NCBI RefSeq assembly: GCF_003419895.1
Contig: NZ_QPMM01000015.1
Span: forward strand, 49,864-113,863
Reading direction: 5' to 3'
Length of the DNA: 64,000 nt
Source of the DNA: Chitinophaga silvatica
GTDB lineage: Bacteria > Bacteroidota > Bacteroidia > Chitinophagales > Chitinophagaceae
Below the pieces are notes generated by a model. The model worked only from the letters and a program-made list of their open reading frames with translations. It did not search any database and was not told the origin of the DNA. Below, in pieces: positions 1 to 5,911 of the stretch. A program made the translations under genes and the position numbers. Each line of letters begins with the position of its first letter. The stretch's first letter is position 1.

Positions 1-81
1 CATTCGTTCTGTCAGGGTAGTTTTACCTGCATCAACGTGTGCCATTATACCTATATTTCTAAAGTCTGTTAATTGTTTCAT
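1..81 (-). CDS. Translational GTPase (EF-G / ribosomal-protection type), N-terminal 27 codons only
   Basis: The gene begins with ATG at 81 and runs off the left edge of the window. The 27 visible residues start MKQLTDFRNIGIMAH and contain the G1/P-loop motif AHVDAGKTT, which places the protein in the EF-G, EF-4 and Tet ribosomal-protection superfamily of GTPases acting on the ribosome. FRNIGI resembles EF-G, whereas HVDAGKTTLTE is closer to Tet(M)/Tet(O)-type proteins than to the HIDAGKTTTTER usual in EF-G, so the subfamily is open. The start lies about 20 nt after an intrinsic terminator, and a promoter with two short ORFs lies further upstream, suggesting attenuation control. No Shine-Dalgarno sequence is visible. 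The fragment is too short to decide between housekeeping EF-G, an EF-G paralogue and an antibiotic-protection protein. Confidence 0.8.
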   Translation of the reverse strand, partial: MKQLTDFRNIGIMAHVDAGKTTLTERM

Positions 82-100
82 ATAAAAAATGGGATTAAAA

Positions 101-130
101 AAGGCCTCACATCGGTAGATGAGAGGCCTT
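101..130 (-). terminator. Intrinsic terminator T2, directly upstream of the GTPase start
   Basis: AAGGCCTC (101-108) and GAGGCCTT (123-130) form an 8-bp stem, extended after one mismatch by CATC/GATG with a 4-nt loop. On the minus strand it is followed by a run of six T. It lies between the leader and the GTPase ATG at 81, so full-length transcription must read through it. This suggests an attenuator rather than an operon end. Confidence 0.8.
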
Positions 131-154
131 GCGAAAAAGCAATAGCATACTGCA

Positions 155-214
155 TCACCGGACTTGCCGTGAAGTAATCAATGCTTTAAAACTTAATTTT
201 AATTGCTTTTTCAT
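155..214 (-). CDS. Possible second leader peptide, 19 aa
   Basis: An ATG at 214 opens a 19-codon frame that begins MKKQLKLSFK, ends TSRQVR and stops at 155-157. It sits between terminators T1 and T2, and its stop is 25 nt before the T2 stem. It is Lys/Arg-rich and resembles no protein I know. Position and size fit a regulatory leader peptide whose translation state controls T2. A chance frame of this length is quite possible, and no ribosome binding site is visible. Confidence 0.35.
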   Translation of the reverse strand: MKKQLKLSFKALITSRQVR

Positions 215-270
215 GTGAGAATAAGTTGAATAATAATAGAGTCGTTAGGGTAGGGGAAGCAAATAAAAAA

Positions 271-293
271 GGCCTCTCCGAAACGAAGAGGCC
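271..293 (-). terminator. Intrinsic terminator T1 in the GTPase leader
   Basis: GGCCTCT (271-277) pairs with AGAGGCC (287-293). The stem extends inwards to about ten pairs with one wobble and a three-base loop. On the minus strand it is followed by TTTTTTATTT. It lies 33 nt after the stop of the 39-aa leader ORF. Its arms share the GGCCTCT and AGGCC sequences of T2, so arms of the two hairpins could also pair with each other. Confidence 0.8.
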
Positions 294-325
294 CCTAAAT
301 AAAGTAGGAGTTATATATTAACCTC

Positions 326-445
326 TCATATCGGGCATAGATCTGCCTCCCCGTCCTGAATAAAGACGATGCGTGTACTTGCAATTACCGCTCTGATAAC
401 GGTTGAAGCATGTTCGCATTTTGCTGATATGAGATATGTTTTCAT
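326..445 (-). CDS. Possible leader peptide, 39 aa, or structured RNA segment
   Basis: ATG at 445 opens a 39-codon frame (start MKTYLISAKCEH, end GEADLCPI), about 11 nt after the expected transcription start of a good promoter. The frame lies wholly upstream of T1. CTCATATC (325-332) is the exact inverted complement of GATATGAG (426-433), so the beginning and end of the frame can pair and close a roughly 110-nt RNA domain. The segment may therefore be a translated leader peptide, a folded RNA sensor, or both. I do not recognise the peptide. The inference of regulation comes from its place between promoter and terminator. Confidence 0.4.
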   Translation of the reverse strand: MKTYLISAKCEHASTVIRAVIASTRIVFIQDGEADLCPI

Positions 446-462
446 AAATTTATTTTGCGATG

Positions 463-493
463 CAAAGGTACGTGTTTTTATTAAAATAAACAA
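463..493 (-). promoter_or_regulatory. Promoter of the GTPase leader transcript
   Basis: Reading the minus strand, TTG (491-493) and TACCTTTG (463-470) are separated by 20 nt, an exact match to the Bacteroidota sigma-ABfr consensus. Transcription should start near 456, so the GTPase mRNA would carry about 375 nt of leader. The stretch 494-576 between this promoter and the protease stop shows nothing further. Confidence 0.7.
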
Positions 494-576
494 GAGTGCA
501 CGAAACGATTTAAACTATCAGGGGCCAGCCTTTTAGACTAGCCCTGATGAGTTGGTGCAATGACAATTATGCAGGT

Positions 577-2292
577 TTATTTTTTTGATATAGTATGCTG
601 ATTTTTCAATGCATCTTCAAGAAATAATCTTACTTCTTCTGCTGGAATTGCCAATGAACTGGTTCTCGAAACACGGGCAATGTTTATACCCATAAAATTT
701 CCTTCTGTATCGTAAACCGGACTTCCACATTCATTAGGATATAGTCTTGCATCATGAATAAAAACTTTCCTGAATCCATATCTTCTGCTATTATACCCGC
801 CTTCAAATTTCTCTGCCGGATGCTCCTGAATTACGGTCATTAAACCTTTGCTTTGTACGGTGATATTCTTTTTAAAGCTTTCTCCACTATTTCGTTTCCC
901 TTTAAGACGAAGTATTGTTTTAGGAGGGCAATTGGCTACTGCCCAATCAAAATCTTCTTTAGTGTTTACATTAAGTCCGTTTACACTAATAATCCTGTCT
1001 CCTGCTTTCATGCCTAAGGTTTCTGCCTCACTGCCTGCATCTACTTTGTCTATGTATAGTGATTGATCTTTCTCTTCTGCTCTTATACCGATGTAAGAAC
1101 CCAGTCGGGGAGGAATAAAACTTACGGTTGGAGTACCCAGAACACTGAATAATGCCGGGCCATCCGCAACTGGTGATAACAGAAATTTACCGGCTCCGGT
1201 AAATAATTTTTTGTCGGTTGATTCCTGTGTTAATTTGATACTGTTGTCAATCCTTACAGCCACTTCAAGTAATACAAGATCTCTCTGGGGATCTCTTGCA
1301 ATAACCTTTGCCGCATATGATTTATGCTTATAGGAAACAAAAACAGAATCGTTTCCTACTATCGAGCTTTTGCTAATGATATAACTGTTGCCGGAAGTAC
1401 TGTTATCCAAAGATACCAATGTTCCCAGGGCACTGCTTTCCTGGCCGGCAAGTGAACTGCTTAGTTCAAGGCAGGTTGGTTCGAGTGTTGATATGAGTGA
1501 AGAAAAGTTATTGGCCATATTTTCCAATGCTGGTATTGGCGCTACCTTGTAGGATGCCGGCATTGGATCTATTTCCTGGGGCTGTACCTGGGCTGCCATA
1601 GAATAACTTCTGTTATCCATCAGGTAATTCCAGTATAAACGGAATTTATCTACCGGCACTTCAAAATTCTCATCTAAGGAAAAGTCAATACGGCTGTGGA
1701 TCCCTATTACCCGTCCATTAATATCGAATAGAGGTCCGCCCGAATCGCCTGGTTCCATTAATGCGGTATTGCTGATGAAACCTTTGTGAAGTTTACTCTC
1801 TGTGATATAGCCAAATCTTAAGATCGGAAGTTTGTTTTGCGGCATATTTCCCGGGTATCCCAAGCTAAAGCATGGTTGAAATGGAGTGAGAGCAGACGAC
1901 CAGCCCATTTCTGCATGCGGCCAGTTACCAGGCTCCAAAATCTTAATTACAGCAGCGTCTACAGAAAAATCCTTAATGCTGCCTAAACCTGTTGCATAAA
2001 CTATTTTTCCATCCGGAAATGCCACCTGATAGCGGCGGTTAGCAACAGCAGCATGTGCTGCAGTTAGTATATAACCATCAGCACTGATTACTACGGCGCT
2101 GAATGTTGGCCCTTCTGTGGTGTTATGTAGCGTATCATATTCAGTAACACCAACGGTAGCGACAGATACTTTTTTAACGGCCTGTTGAAGAGATGATTCC
2201 AGTGATTTATAATCCAGTTGCTGGCTAAATGAGAAGTTTGCCTTCAGCATTAGTGCCACTCCAATAATTAAAGAGTTGTAATTAATCCTCAT
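577..2292 (-). CDS. Exported trypsin-like serine protease with PDZ domain and a degenerate second protease domain
   Basis: This 571-aa protein starts with a signal peptide (residues 1-24, cleavage near FSFSQQ). Residues 45-225 form an HtrA-like trypsin domain with an apparently complete triad: His80 in LTAAH, Asp112 in VDAAVIKI and Ser184 in GDSGGP. Residues 275-350 look like the first barrel of a second trypsin domain (RDLVLLEV keeps Asp338), but the position expected for His reads ISKSS. A PDZ domain follows at about 395-480, then a second-barrel-like end with NECGSPVYD, where Cys522 replaces the nucleophilic Ser. The role is probably periplasmic protein quality control or substrate cleavage. 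The second unit seems to be a pseudo-protease split by a PDZ insertion. It is divergent from the GH130-like gene. Confidence 0.75.
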   Translation of the reverse strand: MRINYNSLIIGVALMLKANFSFSQQLDYKSLESSLQQAVKKVSVATVGVTEYDTLHNTTEGPTFSAVVISADGYILTAAHAAVANRRYQVAFPDGKIVYATGLGSIKDFSVDAAVIKILEPGNWPHAEMGWSSALTPFQPCFSLGYPGNMPQNKLPILRFGYITESKLHKGFISNTALMEPGDSGGPLFDINGRVIGIHSRIDFSLDENFEVPVDKFRLYWNYLMDNRSYSMAAQVQPQEIDPMPASYKVAPIPALENMANNFSSLISTLEPTCLELSSSLAGQESSALGTLVSLDNSTSGNSYIISKSSIVGNDSVFVSYKHKSYAAKVIARDPQRDLVLLEVAVRIDNSIKLTQESTDKKLFTGAGKFLLSPVADGPALFSVLGTPTVSFIPPRLGSYIGIRAEEKDQSLYIDKVDAGSEAETLGMKAGDRIISVNGLNVNTKEDFDWAVANCPPKTILRLKGKRNSGESFKKNITVQSKGLMTVIQEHPAEKFEGGYNSRRYGFRKVFIHDARLYPNECGSPVYDTEGNFMGINIARVSRTSSLAIPAEEVRLFLEDALKNQHTISKK

Positions 2293-2453
2293 TTTCTGAT
2301 TTTGAAAGTTGATAACCCGGGATGTTGTGTTGGATTAATGGCAACAAAATGTACTGAGAGGGTGAAGAGGCACAATTAAAATATTTAAAAAGAGACATTT
2401 ATGGCCTTTTTAATAGCGATAAAATTCGTACCTTTTCTTATCGAAATCTGCTT

Positions 2454-3461
2454 ATGATCCGGATAATAAAACATGGAATCCTACTGGAACCCACTAAACT
2501 GGATTTTGAGAATGAGGGTGTCCTGAATCCAGCAACGGTTCAACATGGTAACAGCATCTTTCTTTACTATAGAGCTGTTCGTCAGGGGAATTTTTCTACT
2601 ATCGGTTATTGTGATCTGACAGCTCCCACAAAGGTTGGTACCAGACTAAACAAGCCTTTGCTTGCTCCCGAATTTAAATATGAATCTAAAGGGTTGGAAG
2701 ATCCAAGAGTAGTTGTCATCGAGGGAGAATATTACCTTACCTATACTGCATTCGATGGAGTTTGCGCCAAGGGAGCATTAGCCACTTCCTCTGATGGGAT
2801 CAACTTTGATAAGAAAGGAGTGATCGTGGCTGAAATCGATTTTTATACTTTCAGAGAACTTGCACAAAAAAATGGCCCGTTAGACGAGCAGTATATTCTT
2901 TTTAATATGATGAATCCCAGACTTTGGGATAAAGACCTGATCTTCTTTCCAAGAAGAATAAATGGAAAACTGGTTATTCTCCATAGAATTAAGCCGGATA
3001 TCCAGATTGTAATGGTGAATGACTTATCTGAGCTCACTCTGGATTTCTGGCACGACTACTTTGCACATTTTCAGGAACATATTTTATTAAGACCAAAATA
3101 CCCGCATGAAAAAAGCTATGTGGGTGGTGGATGTCCGCCTATTGAAACACCGCATGGCTGGCTTTTGATCTATCACGGTGTTTATGAAACATCACATGGT
3201 TACGTCTATTCCGGATGTGCAGCCCTGCTCGATCTGAATGATCCAAGAAAGGAAATTGCCAGATTGCCTTATCCGCTTATTGTACCCCAAAAAATTTGGG
3301 AAATAAGGGGAGATGTTGATAATGTTTGCTTTCCTACTGGTTCAGTCGTGGAAGGAGATACCTTATATATTTATTACGGGGCTGGCGATGAAGTTATCGC
3401 CGCAGGCACAATAGGGCTTGCAGAACTAACAGACGAATTACTTGCTCATAGGAAGCATTAA
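2454..3461 (+). CDS. GH130-like glycoside phosphorylase/hydrolase
   Basis: This is a 335-aa cytoplasmic protein with no signal peptide. It has the five-bladed-propeller features of GH130: GLEDPRV near residue 80 and GGGCPPIETPHGWLLIYHG near 225-245, followed by YYGAGD near 315. GH130 enzymes phosphorolyse or hydrolyse beta-mannosides, so mannoside metabolism is the likely role, but the exact substrate cannot be read from the sequence. Upstream, TACCTTTT at about 2429-2436 may be a weak -7 element. The stop codon is directly followed by the transketolase stop on the other strand, with no base between. No other sugar gene is adjacent, so this is not a polysaccharide utilisation locus. Confidence 0.75.
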   Translation: MIRIIKHGILLEPTKLDFENEGVLNPATVQHGNSIFLYYRAVRQGNFSTIGYCDLTAPTKVGTRLNKPLLAPEFKYESKGLEDPRVVVIEGEYYLTYTAFDGVCAKGALATSSDGINFDKKGVIVAEIDFYTFRELAQKNGPLDEQYILFNMMNPRLWDKDLIFFPRRINGKLVILHRIKPDIQIVMVNDLSELTLDFWHDYFAHFQEHILLRPKYPHEKSYVGGGCPPIETPHGWLLIYHGVYETSHGYVYSGCAALLDLNDPRKEIARLPYPLIVPQKIWEIRGDVDNVCFPTGSVVEGDTLYIYYGAGDEVIAAGTIGLAELTDELLAHRKH

Positions 3462-5534
3462 CTAGATTTTTAATAATGCCAATGCCCTTTCGCATATATT
3501 ATCTACCGTAAATCCAAACTCCCGCATTACTACCGGGCCCGGAGCAGATGCTCCGAAATGCTCAATGGAAATATTAACACCGTATTGACCGGTATACTTC
3601 TCCCATCCCTGTGCTATACCGGCTTCAATAGAAATTCGTGCAGGTATATCTGGTGGCAATACCATATCCCTGTATTCCTGTGTCTGGGCATCAAATAATT
3701 CCCAGCTTGGCATAGAAACAACCCTGGTAGGTATGTTAAATGAAGTGAGCCTTTCTTGTGCATTTACTGCCAGGTCTACTTCTGAACCTGTAGCTATTAA
3801 TATAAGCTGTGGTTTTCCTTTTGGAGCATCCGAAAGTATATAGCCTCCATAATTAAGTCCTTCCGCACTGGCATACTTAGTTCGGTCTAATGTTGGTACA
3901 TGCTGTCTGGTGAATATTAAGGCAACAGGCTTGTCTGGTATTTCTATAGCCATTTTCCAGGCAACAGCGGTTTCATTGGCATCGCCCGGCCGAATTACTA
4001 CCAGATTGGGAATCGCTCTTAATGACGCTAGTATTTCGACTGGTTGATGGGTAGGTCCGTCTTCTCCCAGTGCAACGCTATCATGTGTGTAAACAAAAAT
4101 TACTTTTAGCTTGCTTAAAGCGGCCAGCCGGATAGGAGGGCGCATGTAATCCGCAAAATTCAGAAATGTAGCAGTAAACGGTATGATTCCGCCATGTGCT
4201 GCTAAACCATTGGAAATGGCTCCCATTGCATGTTCTCTGACGCCATATTGTATGTTTCGCCCGTCGTAGCCCCATACTCCCGCTGCCGCTCCTTGTAAAT
4301 CGCCCTTCTTCATGACAATACTTTCGAAATTCCCTGCATCTTTCATTTCAGTATTGGTGCTGGTATTCAGATCGGCTGACCCCCCGATAAATCCGGGCAG
4401 GTGATGAAAGAATTGCTGGATCACTTTTCCGGAGGCGGCACGAGTGGCCATGCCTTTACTATCTGCTTCGAATGATTGAATTTTTTCATCCCAGTTTTTA
4501 GGCAACCTGTTGTGAATTAATCCTCTTAACTCATGTGCAAGTTCTGGGTATTTTTGAGAATAGATAACCATATGATCTTCCCATTTTGCCGCTTGTTGCT
4601 TCCCTTTTTCAACGGCTTCCCTAAAATGTTGCAATGCTTCATCAGGAACTAAAAAATCAGGAGAAAGTGGCCATCCCAGTTTTTCTTTTGTTGCTTTAAC
4701 CGCTTCTGGCCCTAATGGAGAACCATGTGCTGCACAGGTGTCTTGTTTGGGAGATCCATATCCGATATGGGTACGAACCAGGATAAGTGATGGCCTGTCT
4801 TTTTCTTCCTGTGCAGTTCTGATGGCCACTTCAATCGCAGCCAGGTCATTCCCATCTTCTACCTGTTGTGTATGCCAGCCGTAGGATTGAAAGCGCATGG
4901 CATGGTCTTCAGTAAATGTTACATTAGTGGAGGATGCTAAAGTGATTTTATTATCATCATATAAATAAATTAGCTTTCCTAATCTCAGATGACCAGCTAA
5001 AGATGCTGCTTCTGAAGCTACACCTTCCATCAGATCTCCATCACTCACAATGGCATACGTATAATGGTCAACTACATGATCACCCGGACGGTTATACTTT
5101 GCTGCCAGATAGGCTTCTGCCATTGCCAGGCCAACACCGTTGGCAAATCCTTGCCCCAATGGGCCGGTAGTAACTTCTACTCCTGGTGTATGTCCTCTTT
5201 CCGGATGACCGGGGGTTTTACTGCCCCATTGTCTGAACTGTTGTATATCTTCTAACGATAAGTCATACCCTGTTAGATACAATAGACTGTATAACAGCAT
5301 GGAACCATGGCCTGCCGATAATACAAAACGGTCTCTGTTGAACCAATGTGGATCTTCAGGGGCATGCCTGAGAAATTTTGTCCATAATACATAAGCCATC
5401 GGTGCGGCTCCCAATGGCATACCCGGATGCCCGCTGTCGGCTTTCTCAACAGCGTCTACTGAAAGGAAACGTATAGTATTAATGCAAAGTTGGTCTAATG
5501 CAGTGATGTTTGGTGTTATAGCAGTGGTGGCCAT
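3462..5534 (-). CDS. tkt: Transketolase
   Basis: The product is 690 aa, full length for the family. It carries the hallmark N-terminal ADSGHPGMPLGAAPMAY, the thiamine-diphosphate motif SDGDLMEG near residue 165, the pyrimidine domain with EDGPTHQPVE, and the C-terminal domain with LIATGSEVDLA. It transfers two-carbon units between ketoses and aldoses in the non-oxidative pentose phosphate pathway. It is transcribed alone and converges with the GH130-like gene with no spacer and no hairpin between the stops. The 377-nt stretch to the SusC gene holds its promoter, which I cannot place with confidence. Confidence 0.97.
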   Translation of the reverse strand: MATTAITPNITALDQLCINTIRFLSVDAVEKADSGHPGMPLGAAPMAYVLWTKFLRHAPEDPHWFNRDRFVLSAGHGSMLLYSLLYLTGYDLSLEDIQQFRQWGSKTPGHPERGHTPGVEVTTGPLGQGFANGVGLAMAEAYLAAKYNRPGDHVVDHYTYAIVSDGDLMEGVASEAASLAGHLRLGKLIYLYDDNKITLASSTNVTFTEDHAMRFQSYGWHTQQVEDGNDLAAIEVAIRTAQEEKDRPSLILVRTHIGYGSPKQDTCAAHGSPLGPEAVKATKEKLGWPLSPDFLVPDEALQHFREAVEKGKQQAAKWEDHMVIYSQKYPELAHELRGLIHNRLPKNWDEKIQSFEADSKGMATRAASGKVIQQFFHHLPGFIGGSADLNTSTNTEMKDAGNFESIVMKKGDLQGAAAGVWGYDGRNIQYGVREHAMGAISNGLAAHGGIIPFTATFLNFADYMRPPIRLAALSKLKVIFVYTHDSVALGEDGPTHQPVEILASLRAIPNLVVIRPGDANETAVAWKMAIEIPDKPVALIFTRQHVPTLDRTKYASAEGLNYGGYILSDAPKGKPQLILIATGSEVDLAVNAQERLTSFNIPTRVVSMPSWELFDAQTQEYRDMVLPPDIPARISIEAGIAQGWEKYTGQYGVNISIEHFGASAPGPVVMREFGFTVDNICERALALLKI

Positions 5535-5646
5535 GATTTTTTATTTTGAAATGAGCAATCTCATGACCTTCAACAAACTTCATGCTCATAAGGTTGGCGA
5601 ATATTTTTTAATTAGTCTACTAAAATTATAGACTTTTAGAAAATTA

Positions 5647-5678
5647 TTGTAATATTGTAATCGCATAAAATACATTTC
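5647..5678 (+). promoter_or_regulatory. Candidate promoter of the SusC-SoxC operon
   Basis: TTG at 5647-5649 lies 21 nt upstream of TACATTTC (5671-5678), one base off the TAnnTTTG consensus. Transcription from about 5684 would give a 228-nt leader before the SusC ATG at 5912. The leader contains a short ORF and hairpins. Promoter assignment is by consensus only. Confidence 0.4.
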
Positions 5679-5717
5679 GCTTGTTGCGATCACTCGACCG
5701 AAGAAAATTTAAATCGC

Positions 5718-5771
5718 ATGAATACATCAATACTTATCATGAGCGTTCCTTGCTATCAACGATGTTGGTAA
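5718..5771 (+). CDS. Possible leader peptide with two cysteines, 17 aa
   Basis: ATG at 5718 opens a 17-codon frame that starts MNTSILIM and ends VPCYQRCW before TAA at 5769-5771. It lies inside the predicted 5' leader of an operon whose last genes are sulfite-oxidation genes. Two Cys codons and a terminal Trp close to the stop recall amino-acid-sensing leader peptides, but two cysteines in 17 codons can be chance. It is reported because several competing stem structures follow it. Confidence 0.25.
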   Translation: MNTSILIMSVPCYQRCW

Positions 5772-5801
5772 GTTCCTGACTATTTTATTAAAAAAAGAAA
5801 A

Positions 5802-5825
5802 CCGGAACTGTTGGCGCAGTTCCGG
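5802..5825 (-). terminator. Hairpin in the SusC leader; intrinsic terminator when read on the minus strand
   Basis: CCGGAACTG (5802-5810) and CAGTTCCGG (5817-5825) form a perfect 9-bp stem with a 6-nt loop. On the minus strand it is followed by TTTTCTTTTTTT, a classic terminator tail. No minus-strand gene ends here except small unsupported frames, so it could end a short antisense RNA that covers the start of the SusC mRNA, or it may simply be a leader hairpin of the plus-strand transcript. Confidence 0.6.
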
Positions 5826-5878
5826 CAGGTAAACAAGGCTGTTTGGACAATTATCAGTGACCTGCCTATGCAGGACAC
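5824..5878 (+). promoter_or_regulatory. Mutually exclusive stems in the SusC 5' leader
   Basis: GGCAGGT (5824-5830) is complementary to ACCTGCC (5860-5866), while CCTGC (5861-5865) also pairs with GCAGG (5870-5874) in a local hairpin spanning 5857-5878 (GTG/CAC plus CCTGC/GCAGG, loop CTAT). The two pairings cannot coexist, and the first also competes with the last bases of the 5802-5825 stem. A T-run at 5887-5893 follows. Such alternatives suggest a conformational switch, but no clean plus-strand terminator stem abuts the T-run. Confidence 0.35.
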
Positions 5879-5911
5879 CGGCCTCATTTTTTTCATACCA
5901 AAGTAAAGATA

